Shown here piece after piece: positions 25,670 through 36,000 of a stretch of DNA of 64,000 nucleotides. How positions within the stretch are numbered: the first letter of the stretch is position 1; every line of letters starts with the position of its first letter. The DNA comes from Pseudomonadota bacterium. Its GTDB lineage: Bacteria > Pseudomonadota > Gammaproteobacteria > Steroidobacterales > Steroidobacteraceae. The stretch lies in contig JAEWAF010000086.1 of the NCBI GenBank assembly GCA_023391815.1, forward strand, positions 124,001 through 188,000, given 5' to 3'. Under the pieces are notes generated by a model. It was not told the origin of the DNA. It did not search any database and worked only from the letters and a program-made list of their open reading frames with translations. The position numbers were made by a program, and so were the translations under genes.

Positions 25670-26494
25670 TCAGTCTTCTCGGACGCGATCTGAAGCAGAA
25701 GGCAGCGGCGCCTTGCGTTGCGCGAAGTACTGAGCCGGGGTGCTACCCACAGCCTTCTTGAACATGGTGATGAAAGCGTTGACCGACTCATAGCCGAGCT
25801 CGGCCGCGACATTCTGCACCGTCGCGCCGCCGGCGAGATCCCTAAGCGCAACGAGAAGGTGCAGTTGCCGCCGCCAGCGCCCGAATGTCAGGCCCGTTTC
25901 CCGCATCATCAAGCGGGTCAGCGATCGCTCGCTCATCGCCACGCGCTTGGCCCATTCTCCCAACGTGGCGCGATCGGAAGGCTCGATCGTCAGGGCGTGT
26001 GCCATCGCGCGGATCCTCGCATCGGCGGAGACAGGTAGATTGAAGTGCTCGAGCGGCATCTCGGCCAATTCGTCCAGTACCACCCTCGCAAGCCGGGCAG
26101 CATGACTGCCCGGACGATAGTTCGCGCTCTCGCGAGCCAGCCGATCGATTAGTTCCCGGATCAGCGGAGAGATCCAAAGCGTGCAACAGTCCGCCGGCAG
26201 GCTCGCGGCTCCTGGCTCCACGAATAGATAATTGAGACGGGCATTCTCGGTCGCCTTGGCGCTGTGAGCCACTCCGCCGGGAATCCAAACTCCACAGTTG
26301 GGTGGAACAATCCAGATCTGGTTGTCCGCAGTACAAGTCACCGCTCCGTGCAGCGTGAGGATCAACTGGCCTTTGCGATGCGCGTGCATCGGCACTTCCG
26401 CCTCGTGATCCGCGAAGTCGAGCCGATGCGCAACCGCCGGCAGTTCCGTCAGGTCGGGGTCGAATGCCGAAACGGCAGATCGAGATCGAGGCAT
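25670..26494 (-). CDS. AraC-family transcriptional regulator
   Basis: A 274-residue regulator with an N-terminal cupin-like sensor (MHAHRKGQLILTLHGAVTCT, VPPNCGVWIPGGVAHSA) and two C-terminal helix-turn-helix motifs (TLGEWAKRVAMSERSLTRLM and VQNVAAELGYESVNAFITMF). It is divergent from the efflux operon starting at 26572, with 77 bases between, and so is the likely regulator of that operon. It ends 18 bases after the convergent Hmu-type operon. Confidence 0.88.
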   Translation of the reverse strand: MPRSRSAVSAFDPDLTELPAVAHRLDFADHEAEVPMHAHRKGQLILTLHGAVTCTADNQIWIVPPNCGVWIPGGVAHSAKATENARLNYLFVEPGAASLPADCCTLWISPLIRELIDRLARESANYRPGSHAARLARVVLDELAEMPLEHFNLPVSADARIRAMAHALTIEPSDRATLGEWAKRVAMSERSLTRLMMRETGLTFGRWRRQLHLLVALRDLAGGATVQNVAAELGYESVNAFITMFKKAVGSTPAQYFAQRKAPLPSASDRVRED

Positions 26495-26571
26495 ACGATT
26501 GGCCGGATTTAGGGACTTGATGACGGAGCACCGAATTTATTCGATTCCGCGAATCTCTAACAATAGCCGGC

Positions 26572-28363
26572 ATGAAAGCCGTGCATTGCTCAACCGAGCC
26601 CGCCGCGAGAGACAGCTTCGCAACGTGGCGCGGGAGTGCAAAGGTCCTACAGGCCCCCGTCGTACAGGCGGATGCGGACGCGTTGCTGTTTTCGATGAAG
26701 AGCTTCGCCGCGGCAATGCTGGCCTACTACATTTCGCTGCGGATCGGACTGCCCAAGCCTTACTGGGCCATCGTCACCGTGTATATTGTTTCCCAGACGT
26801 CCGCGGGCGCGTCTCTCAGCCGCGGCGTCTATCGCTTCGTCGGAACATTCATCGGCGCGGCGTCGACTGGCGAATGATGCACTTCGCGGAGCGCCGGAAC
26901 AGAAGACCCGTCGCGACCGCCATCAGCTCGCAGCCGATCTCCTCGCCCTGCAGGGGCTCGCGACCTATCTGCCGTACGACCCGGCCCCGGCGATACCGGG
27001 TCGCGAGAAGCTGCAGCTGATTCACGATCGTCTCGCCCGACTACTTCCGCTCGCGACGGAAATAGAGGACCGGCTACATGCCCTCGACATTCGCGGCCAT
27101 GACACACCCGAAGAGTTGAGCACTTTGTTGGGAGACGTGGAGACCTGGATTGCAGCGGCCGACGCGAGCGAGCGCGAACTCGTCGCAATCCAGTTGATTG
27201 AACGCGCGAGGACGCTTGAGGCCCGTATCGGAACAAACAGCGCCGCACAGGGCGATCTGCTCGTCGCCAATATCGCTGGCCATCTGGTCGAGATGATCGA
27301 GCTGTTGCAGGACTGCGATCGGCTCGGACGGGACATCGCGACTGCCGGCCGGTCCCGGGAAGTCACATTGCTTCGCTCGCCGAAGCGCCCGACAGGCTAC
27401 GTCTATCACCGCGATCAGTTGATGGCCGCTCGCGCCGCGTTGGGCGCCATCGTCGGCATCGTCATCGGGTGCGCATTTTGGATCTGGTCGGCCTGGCCGG
27501 ACGGCGCGCTGGCAGTCTCGGTCCTCGGCGTCTGCTGTGCTCTGCTCGGAAACGTCGACGCGCCCGCACCGAATGTCGTCAAGTTTCTGGTCGGCTCGAT
27601 CTACGCCGTCGCGATCAGCCTCATCTATAGCTTCGTCATCCTCCCCCGCGTGACGGAGTTCGCCGTTCTTGTGGCGGTCCTCGCGCCGGCCTTCCTGCTC
27701 GCCGGTTCCATTCAAGCGCGTCCCCCGACGACGTTGATGGCGCTCGGCATCACCCTCACGACGCCCATCCTTTGCGGACTAGGCACTACCTACAGCGGCG
27801 ATTTTGCCATGTTCCTGAACAGCGCCGTCGCCCTGTTTGCAGGGACCGGCTTCGCGGTGGTGAGCATGACCCTGTTCCAGACCGTCCCGGTCGACACCGC
27901 AATCAACCGTCTGCTTCGAGTGAGTCGCCGCGATGTCAGTCGGCGTGCCCGCGGTAGCGCGCCCGATGAATCGCACTGGACGAGTCTCATGATCGATCGG
28001 ACGGCGCTGCTGGTGCCAAGGCTGCGGGTGTCTGTCGCTTCTTATGCGAACGTCCTCGACGACACCGTGTACCACCTTCGCGTGGGCCATGTCGTGGCTC
28101 AGCTTCGCCAGGCAGTCGAGCACCTCGAGGGCCACAGCGGCGAACAGGCGCGAGAACTGCTTCTTGCGATCGCCGCACGCTTCAACGCCAGGCGACAGAC
28201 GAAACCTGTCGAGTCGCTCGCTTTCAACCAACGCATCGAGACACTGATGACGTTGTTCGCCGGCAGCTCGCTCCCGGAGCGCTCACGGCTGCTCGACATC
28301 CTCATCGACCTTCAGTTCGCCCTGAACCCAATTGGCGCGACCGATGAGGAGCGCGGCTCATGA
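26572..28363 (+). pseudogene. FUSC-family aromatic acid exporter permease, broken by internal deletion and frameshift
   Basis: The gene encodes an inner-membrane permease of the AaeB/FUSC type that exports aromatic carboxylates or drugs. Frame 1 covers the first membrane helices (MLAYYISLRIGLPKPYWAIV to VYRFVGTFIGAAST) and stops at 26877. The family continues in frame 2 with NDALRGAPEQKTRRDRHQLA, which normally follows a further block of helices about 100 residues later. The second half of the permease (YAVAISLIYSFVILPRVTEF, then the C-terminal cytoplasmic domain) is intact to 28363. A deletion near 26866-26874 thus removed the first-half helices and shifted the frame. Downstream operon genes remain intact. 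Confidence 0.75.
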
Positions 28364-28557
28364 TTGTCGATTTCCATATCGAAGGCATCCTCATACCCGG
28401 TCTGCTGGTACTCGCGGTGCTCGCCCTCGTCGCCACCATCGCGGCCATCCGCCTCCTGCGCGTGGTGGGCATCTATCGATTGTTTGCCTACCGACCGCTG
28501 GTCGAGCTTGCCGCTTTCACCATCATCTACAGCCTGATCGTGCAGTACCTCCGATGA
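28360..28557 (+). CDS. DUF1656 (AaeX-like) membrane protein
   Basis: A 65-residue protein with two hydrophobic helices (GLLVLAVLALVATIAAIRLL and LVELAAFTIIYSLIVQYL). It is the small conserved partner found between FUSC permease and membrane fusion protein genes in aromatic acid efflux operons (aaeX of E. coli). Its ATG overlaps the permease stop, and its stop overlaps the start of the fusion protein gene. Confidence 0.85.
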   Translation: MIVDFHIEGILIPGLLVLAVLALVATIAAIRLLRVVGIYRLFAYRPLVELAAFTIIYSLIVQYLR

Positions 28558-29459
28558 AGCCCCTGCTCTCTCTGCTCGGGCGCTATGCCCTGACTCTGTG
28601 CCTGGTCACGTTCGCCGGTTTCATCGGGCTGCACGTGTGGAAGCGATATGAGCAGACGCCCTGGACGCGTGATGGACGGGTGCGCGCAGACATCGTTCGT
28701 GTATCAACCGACGTCGGGGGACTCGTAACGCAAGTTCTGGTTCGCGACAACGAGAGCGTCCAACTCGGGCAGCTGCTGATTGTGTTGGATCGCCCCCGCA
28801 TCATCGCGACGGTCGAGCGCGCTGACGCCGCGATCGCGGAAGCTCAGGCGCAGTTGGAGCAGGCGCGCAGGGAAGCGAGACGAGACGCCGCGTTAGGTAA
28901 GCTCGTGGCAACCGAGGCCCGAGAACAGAATGTGGCTCGCGTGAGGACATCTGAAGCGGCACTCAAGCGCGCCCTCGCCGATCGAGGCCTCGCAGCGATC
29001 GACATGCAGCGAACGGAAATCCGGGCGACCGTCAACGGCGTCGTCACCAATCTAGGCATTCATCCGGGAGATTATCTGGCGGCTGGGAGGCAGGCGATGG
29101 CCCTCGTCGATACGGCCTCGCTGCGCATCGAGGGCTATTTCGAAGAGACGAAGCTTCATCAGGTTGCAATCGGCGATCGCGCCACAGTTCGGTTGATGGG
29201 CGAGGATGCCGAGATCACCGGGCACGTCGAAAGCATTGCCGCCGCCATCGCCGACGATCAGCGCGGCGAAGCAGACAATCTTCTGCCGAAGATCGCTGCA
29301 ACCTATTCTTGGGTCAGACTCGCCCAGCGCATCCCGGTTCGCATCCGCATCGATCGTGCTCCTGCCGGGAGCCGGCTGATCGCCGGCAGAACTGCCACTA
29401 TCGAAATCGTTCCCTCCAGCACCAAGCCAGTTGCCGTCGCGCCGAGGCCGCGGTCATGA
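28554..29459 (+). CDS. HlyD/AaeA-type efflux membrane fusion protein
   Basis: A 301-residue periplasmic adaptor: N-terminal anchor (YALTLCLVTFAGFIGLHVW), biotinyl-lipoyl half motif (VSTDVGGLVTQVLVRDNESV), alpha-helical hairpin (about 85-145), second lipoyl half (IRATVNGVVTNLGIHPGDYL) and beta barrel. It would link the FUSC permease to the outer-membrane factor downstream. Its stop overlaps the ATG of that gene. Confidence 0.9.
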   Translation: MKPLLSLLGRYALTLCLVTFAGFIGLHVWKRYEQTPWTRDGRVRADIVRVSTDVGGLVTQVLVRDNESVQLGQLLIVLDRPRIIATVERADAAIAEAQAQLEQARREARRDAALGKLVATEAREQNVARVRTSEAALKRALADRGLAAIDMQRTEIRATVNGVVTNLGIHPGDYLAAGRQAMALVDTASLRIEGYFEETKLHQVAIGDRATVRLMGEDAEITGHVESIAAAIADDQRGEADNLLPKIAATYSWVRLAQRIPVRIRIDRAPAGSRLIAGRTATIEIVPSSTKPVAVAPRPRS

Positions 29460-30850
29460 CTCGTACAATCGTGTTGTTTCCTATGCTGCTGCTGGGCGGC
29501 TGCGTGGCGGGGCCGAACTATCATGCCCCACCCTCTGCCCTCCTCAAGGATCCGACCATCAGCGCGCCTTTCCTGGGCCAAGACGATGCGCGCATGACCC
29601 AAGGGGAACCGCCGGCGCGATGGTGGCGACTATATGGCGATCCCAAACTCGACGCCTATGTGGAAGAAGCGCTGGCGGCAAATGCCGACTTGCGCGCTGC
29701 CGACGCAAACCTGCGTCGTGCCAGGGCGATCGTTGAGGAGGCCGAGGCCGCCCGTACGATGCGGACCAACCTCTCTGGCCAGGCGGTCGGCGCGCGCGTT
29801 GCCGGCCCGGCCGATGGTCTGCCCGCACCCTTCAGCTACTCGATGGAGTTCGCCCTCAGTGACCCGCTAGACCTTGCTGGAAGCATCCATCGCGGCGTCG
29901 AGGCAGCCAATGCGCAAGCAGAGGCAACGCTGGCCGCCCGCGACCAGGTGCGCGTCTTCATCGCCGCCGCCATCACGCGAAGCTATGCACGGATCTGCAC
30001 CTCGAACCTGACGCTGGCCGCCGCACGTCATGTCGTTGAGATCCAGCAATCGACGCTTGAGGTCGCAACCCGTCTGACCCAAAGCGGCCGCGGTACGCGG
30101 TTCGACGTCGACCGAGCCGGCGCTGCTGTCTATGCAAGCAACGCGGCTATTCCCGATATCCTGGCCGAACGAAAGGCCGCGCTGTACGAACTAGCCGCGC
30201 TGATGGGGCGCACGCCAGCTGATTACCCAAAGGAAGTGGAAGCTTGCGACGTCGCGCCCACCATCGATCGCCCAATACCGGTCGGCGATGGCGCGATGCT
30301 GATCAAGCGGCGCCCCGATATCAGAAGAGCTGAGCGAGTCCTGGCGGCGGCAACGGCCATGATCGGCATCGAGGAAGCCGAGCTCTATCCGAAGCTCAGC
30401 ATTGCAGGATTCGCGGGCACGGCGGGACCCGCCGACCAGTTGCTGAGGTCCTCGTCGTTCGGCTTCAGTGTCGGCCCGCTGATCTCCTGGTCGTTTCCAA
30501 ACAGGCAAGCAGTGCGCGCCCGAATCGAGCAGGCAGGCGCCGATGCGGATGCCGCCCTCGCAAGCTTCGATGGCTCGGTGCTCCTGGCCGTCCAGCAGGC
30601 GGAAACTGCGCTTGCCGCTTACGCATACGCCCGCGATCGTCTGAACCAGCTGGAACTGGCCGTCACGCTGGCCGGCAAGGCGAGCGAGGACGCGGACAAA
30701 CTGCAACGCTTCGGCCGCACGCCATTTCTGGACGTGCTCAACGCGCAGGCGAGTTTCGCAGATGCTCAGACAAGCTTGTCCGCGGCACGCGCGAACCTTG
30801 TCGACCGCCAGATCGACCTGTTCCTCGCGCTGGGCGGAGGTTGGGAATGA
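29456..30850 (+). CDS. Outer-membrane efflux lipoprotein (NodT/OprM type)
   Basis: A 464-residue TolC-like outer-membrane factor with a lipoprotein signal (LFPMLLLGG-C). The family opening PNYHAPPSAL, RWWRLYGDPKLDAYVEEALA and the second-repeat motif LIKRRPDIRRAERVLAAATA are present, as is the closing RTPFLDVLNAQASFADAQTS. It completes the efflux set regulated by the AraC gene. With the permease disrupted, the adaptor and outer-membrane factor may be unused or serve another pump. Confidence 0.9.
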   Translation: MTRTIVLFPMLLLGGCVAGPNYHAPPSALLKDPTISAPFLGQDDARMTQGEPPARWWRLYGDPKLDAYVEEALAANADLRAADANLRRARAIVEEAEAARTMRTNLSGQAVGARVAGPADGLPAPFSYSMEFALSDPLDLAGSIHRGVEAANAQAEATLAARDQVRVFIAAAITRSYARICTSNLTLAAARHVVEIQQSTLEVATRLTQSGRGTRFDVDRAGAAVYASNAAIPDILAERKAALYELAALMGRTPADYPKEVEACDVAPTIDRPIPVGDGAMLIKRRPDIRRAERVLAAATAMIGIEEAELYPKLSIAGFAGTAGPADQLLRSSSFGFSVGPLISWSFPNRQAVRARIEQAGADADAALASFDGSVLLAVQQAETALAAYAYARDRLNQLELAVTLAGKASEDADKLQRFGRTPFLDVLNAQASFADAQTSLSAARANLVDRQIDLFLALGGGWE

Positions 30851-30880
30851 GCACGGGGCGGTTCTCACTGTACTCAAGCG

Positions 30881-30956
30881 GCGATCTACCGGGCACGAAC
30901 GCGAACTGGCACCGCAGGAAGAGCGTGTAGTGCTTGCGCCTTACTCGAGTAGCAGG
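30881..30956 (+). repeat. Dispersed repeat, copy F (long subfamily end)
   Basis: Contains GATCTACCGGGCACGAACGC and CACCGCAGGAAGAGCGTGTA followed by GTGCTTGC; the GTGTAG-GCTT part matches copy B (GTGTAGCGCTT), placing it with copies A and B. It fills the short gap between the efflux operon and the GH51 gene. Confidence 0.55.
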
Positions 30957-31082
30957 TGTCGATTGCAAGGTCATCGAGCCGCAAATGCAGTGCCCGACAC
31001 TTGTCTGAGTAATTTGACGAAAAGGATCACGGGAGGTGATGATCGTAGCTCTCAGCTTCAGTGCCGCCGCGACGATCAGTTG

Positions 31083-32711
31083 ATGAAGAACTTGAATTTC
31101 GAGCGATCCACGAAAGGAAGTCGTGCTTTGCTTACTGCATTGATGCTCTGGGCATCCGCTCCCGCGTTGGCCGCGAGTGCGATCGATGCTCGTGTCATAG
31201 TCGATGCCGAGAAGCCCGGGCCGCGCATCGATCCGAATATCTATGGTCAGTTCGTTGAGCATCTCGGCCGCGGCGTGTACGAGGGAATCTGGGTCGGTGA
31301 GAGTTCGCCGATTCCAAATGTGCGGGGTATCCGCAGCGATGTAGTTTCTGCATTACGCAGAATTCGTGTTCCACTGGTGCGATGGCCAGGCGGCTGTTTC
31401 GCCGAGCTCTATCACTGGCGCGACGGAATTGGTGCTCGCAATCAGCGTCCGCGCAATGTGAACAGCGCCTGGGGCGATGAGCCTGAAACGAATGCGTTCG
31501 GCACGCACGAATTCATGGATTTCGTCGAGCAGATCGGCGCAAAGGCATTTCTGTCCGTCAATGTAACGACCGGTACGCCAGGGGAAGCGCGCGATTGGCT
31601 TCAGTACATGACTGAGCCGCCCGGATCAGCACTTGGGGCTCAACGCGCGGCCAATGGGCATCCGCAGCCATACGAGGTGCCGTTCGTCGGCATTGGCAAC
31701 GAGACTTGGGGCTGCGGCGGCAACATGACCGCAAGCTATTACGCGGACGTGTATCGAGCGTACGTCAGTGCGCTGCGTGCGCCTGGGCGTCAGCTCATCG
31801 CATCCGATGCAAACTCCGATGACTACCAATGGACGGAGACGTTGTTGGACAAGGCGTTGTATCGGCACACTCGCTCGTTTACCGAGTCGGCCGAACTCGC
31901 CTACGTCAGCCGACAACCGCTAATCGACATGATGTCGATTCACTTCTACACATTCTCCGGCAACGACTGGGGCAAGAAGAGTTCTGCGCTGGGGTTCAGC
32001 GCAAGCGAGTGGGCGGACTCGATGCTGCGCACCTCACGGACGGACGAGATGATCCGACAGCACTCCGAGATTCTGGACAAGCACGATCCAGAGAAGCGAA
32101 TACCGTTGTCGTTCAGCGAGTGGGGCACGTGGTGGGCCAAAGACGAGAAGCCCGTATCGAATCTGTATCAACAGAACTCGTTGCGCGATGCCGTCATCGC
32201 CGGCTTGACGCTCAACATCTTCCAAAGTCACGCCGAGCGTGTGCGCATGGCCAACATCGCCCAGACGGTCAACGTACTGCAATCGATGATCCTGACGCGT
32301 GGCAAAGAGATGGTGCTGACGCCGACCTATCACGTCTTCGATCTCTATCAGGTTCATCAGGGCGCAACGCTTCTGCCGGTAGAAGTCGCGACCGAGAACT
32401 ACGCATCCGGAGCAGTCACACTTCCTGCGCTCAGTGTGAGCGCATCACGCCACAACAATGGGGCCGTCCATCTGTCCATCGTGAACCTGGATCCCGATCG
32501 CGAGGTGGTCATAGCACTGGCGCTCAAAGGGATGAAAGCGAGCAGAGCCTCTGCAAGAGTACTGACCGCCACTGCGATGGACGCTCACAATGACTTCGAT
32601 GCGCCCGAGCGTCTCACACCGCGTGAACTGAAAGGAATCGAAGCTCGCGGCAGCAATGTGAAGCTGAAAGTTCCCGCCAAGTCCGTGTCCGTCCTCGAAT
32701 TGAAACCTTAG
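31083..32711 (+). CDS. Exported alpha-L-arabinofuranosidase, GH51
   Basis: A 542-residue retaining glycosidase that releases terminal arabinofuranose from arabinan, arabinoxylan or related glycans. A signal peptide (ALLTALMLWASAPALAAS) sends it to the periplasm or beyond. The catalytic barrel has the acid/base Glu207 in GIGNETWGCGG and the nucleophile Glu346 in SFSEWGTWW; RWPGGCFAELYHWRDGIG is the characteristic early motif. A C-terminal beta-sandwich ends in SVSVLELKP. The start is the ATG at 31083; the longer frame runs through repeat F. No polysaccharide-utilisation partners are adjacent, though a sugar symporter lies at the left end of the window. Confidence 0.9.
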   Translation: MKNLNFERSTKGSRALLTALMLWASAPALAASAIDARVIVDAEKPGPRIDPNIYGQFVEHLGRGVYEGIWVGESSPIPNVRGIRSDVVSALRRIRVPLVRWPGGCFAELYHWRDGIGARNQRPRNVNSAWGDEPETNAFGTHEFMDFVEQIGAKAFLSVNVTTGTPGEARDWLQYMTEPPGSALGAQRAANGHPQPYEVPFVGIGNETWGCGGNMTASYYADVYRAYVSALRAPGRQLIASDANSDDYQWTETLLDKALYRHTRSFTESAELAYVSRQPLIDMMSIHFYTFSGNDWGKKSSALGFSASEWADSMLRTSRTDEMIRQHSEILDKHDPEKRIPLSFSEWGTWWAKDEKPVSNLYQQNSLRDAVIAGLTLNIFQSHAERVRMANIAQTVNVLQSMILTRGKEMVLTPTYHVFDLYQVHQGATLLPVEVATENYASGAVTLPALSVSASRHNNGAVHLSIVNLDPDREVVIALALKGMKASRASARVLTATAMDAHNDFDAPERLTPRELKGIEARGSNVKLKVPAKSVSVLELKP

Positions 32712-33024
32712 CAAACAAGAGCAGACTCACCAGGCGTGTCTGCCTGCTCGGTTTCCCTCGCGGACACACGGCGAACGATGAGTCACTGCGCTCGAGAATC
32801 GCTGGCGTCGATACCGTGCGGTTTGATCAGCACGAACGCTCGACGGGCGCTTCGACTATCTTGGTGCTGCTCGCCGGAATTTCCCGGCTCGGGCTGGGCT
32901 AAGCATGGCAACTCTCTCTTTCAATGGATGGCTAGATTGCCAATGGCATCCCATCGGCATACGCCACGCTGAATCGGCGGCGAGTTGCGTCTTGAGCAAG
33001 GCCCCGGCGTACCGGCGTCGTCGC
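32712..33024. other. Intergenic region between convergent GH51 and Calx-beta genes
   Basis: About 310 bases in which I see no gene, strong terminator hairpin or repeat copy. Confidence 0.5.
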
Positions 33025-36000
33025 TCATCCGCGGATCCTCAGTCTTCGCTGCAATGGGCATGCGCCGACTAAGGCCAGGAGAACCAGGAGCGTGCCCAGA
33101 TCCGTCGAGCCGCCTCCTCCGCCACCACCTGAGCTTCCGCCGCCAGCGCTTCCGCCACCGCCGCTACCGTTTTGTCCGCCCCCACCCGATCCGCCATTGT
33201 TTGGCGGGGGCGGCGCTGGGCTGTCATCGTCGGTGATCGTGATCGTGGCCAGGCTTTCCGCTAGCGTGGCGCCGTTGGTCGGAGCAAACAATCGCAGCGT
33301 CATCGTCTCCGTGGCTTCGGCCGCAGAATCGTTTGTCAGTATCAACACGATGGTTTTGTCGGCAGTGTCGCCCGCAGCCCACTGCAACTGACCGATGGCA
33401 GCAACAAAATCCTCGCCGGCAACCGCGGTCCCCGCAGCGGTTTCGTATTGAACCGCGACAGCGCTATCCAACGCGCCCGTTCTACGCACGGTGACATTGA
33501 CCGACGATTGGTCTTCTCGTTGTGTGATCGCTGTAGTTATAAAACCAACCTGCATGGGCGCGGCCGGCGTTGACGTATCGTCGCTGATGAGGCGGACGGT
33601 CGTCGAGCTTCGTGCCAATGGCACGCCTAGACCTTGCAGATCAACCGTGAACGTCTCGTCACCCTCGAATTGCCGGTCGCCGTTCAGATAGATTCGGAAC
33701 GCGAAGGGATTCGATTGCGCGAGTTGCCGAGATGGACGACCGCGCTCCAAAGCGTATTCGCGAGGGTCCGCTGTGCCGCCATCGCGAACCGAATATCGCA
33801 GCTGAGCGACTGCGTCGCCCGGCGCTCCCGTCGTCGCCACCGGCAGATCGACATATTCGGCGTCTTCGGACACGACGACTTCGTCCTGCGCGAACCCGAC
33901 CGCGGCGTTGTATCCGTCATCGTCCAGAATGGTGACGTTGATCGAGTCGAAGGGACCCACGCCGACGCCGCCGCTCGGGAAGCGCATGCTGAGTTTGAAA
34001 TATTCCGGCGGCTCCGGGACCGCATCGTCGATGATGCTGATGACGATGGTTCTTGGCGTGCTGTCGCCAGCGCTCCACGTCAGGATCTGGGCGCTGAATC
34101 CGGTGTCTGTCCCCGGCAAAGCAGAGCCCTCGGGATACCAGACTTCGGCCTGGACCGGGAACGCCGCTGGACCGCTGCGATTCACCGTGATGCTCACCGT
34201 GCCCGCATCTTCGTCCACCGTCATCGCGCCCTGCGCGAAACTGAGCTTCGCGAGGCCGGGCGCGTCCGCATCGTTGTCCAGAATCGTGAATCGCTCGGCG
34301 AAGAATGTGCCTGACGGACCCACAACTTGCACCGCAAATTCCTCCGGACCTTCGGCGACAGCATCATTGATGATGGGAATCGTGATCGAGCGCGGCGTGG
34401 AGTCGCTCGCAGCCCAGTTCAGGGTGGTGGCGCTAGGCGCTCCCACGTCGGGACCCGTGACATTCGAGGTGTTCAAGTCGACGACCGACACGGTCGCACT
34501 GATCGCACCGGTGCCGCCCGGGCGATTCACCGTCACCGTGATCGATCCGGCACCTTCGGTCACCAGCGTGGGAGAGGTAGTGGGTGCCCCATACATTCCA
34601 TCGTCGTCGCGGATGGTTGCCCGGTCGGAGACATTGGCACTCACGCCCGGCGAGGTGCTGCTCAGTGCGATGTTCAGTTCCTTGTCGCCGTCCTCGATCG
34701 CGTTGTCCAGCAACGTGATGGGGATAAGTTTCGGCGCCATGTCAAACGGCGCCCAGACCAACGTGCCGCTGATTGGAATGAAGTCGATGTTCGGCTGGGC
34801 GCGGTGTGCCGAAGTCACGTTGTACTGAACCACAGCCCGAACTCTCGCATCGCCGGTTCGGGTCGCCATGACGAACAGGGTGCCTACGCTCTCCGGCGCT
34901 TCGGACGGACTCAGGCGTACGGAGGTCGTGCCCTCGTCGCTGCTCACACCGGTCGTTGCAATAGACGTCCCTAGCGACGCGCCGCCGCCGGGATTGAAAA
35001 TCCTCAGGTCGATCTCCTCGTAGCCGACCTCGTAGTCGGTGTCGTCGATCAACGGCAGCGAGACGATCTTGGCCCCCGTTTCGCCGTCGCCCCAGGCGAG
35101 CGTGCCGGAGGTCGCCACGAAGTCCTGGCCCGCGACTGCGACGGAGCTCTCGGCCACATAGTCTACGGAAACACTACCGTGCGAACCGCCCGTACGTTCA
35201 ACAGCGAAGGTAGCGGCAGCGGCGGACTCGCTGATGACGTAAGTACTCAGGGGATCCGCGTCGAGCCGCTCTACGCTGATGATTCCCGAATGCTCGCCAC
35301 CAGCGGCGATGCCGATGGCGACGACTTCGGCAGCCTGGCTCGAACCGATCGCGACCAGCCTGCCATCTGCCTGTCTCAGCAACGCCACGGTTCTGAAGTC
35401 CGAGATCACATCGTCGTGCCCTGCCTCCAGCACCGCACCGCCCGAACCGGCGAAGGCGGTCGCCGGCGAGCCGTCGCTCTCCAGCGCTTCGACAAAGCCC
35501 CGGCTTCTGCCGAACGGCGGCGCCTGGAGGGTCGCGCCCAGCAAGTCGCCGGCGACATAGACCTGTCCGTCGGGAGCGGCGACGACGCGTTTGAATTCAT
35601 CGCTGCGCAGGACCCTGCCCTGGCTGCCGAAGCTGCGATCGAGGCTCCCATCGGGGTTCAGGCGCAGCACCATGCCTAGAAGCGCACTGCTGCCACCGCG
35701 CATGCCTCCAGCGATCAGCAGCTTGCCGTCGGACTGCATCTCGAGGTCCCACACCGAGTTCCAACCCTGGATGTTGTAAGTGGTGGAACCCGAGCCGAAG
35801 GATGTATCCAACTGGCCGGCGCTGTTGAACATCGCAAGGCCGATCGACTGCACGCCGTTGCGGTTCGACTCGCCCACCGCCACGATCCGGTCGCCGGGCA
35901 GTCGTCGAACACCCGCGATCCGGTCGTTCGCGCCACCGAAATCGACGAACTGGCTACCGCCGGTGCCGAACGCGGTGTCGAGCGTGCCGTTCGCCAGCAC

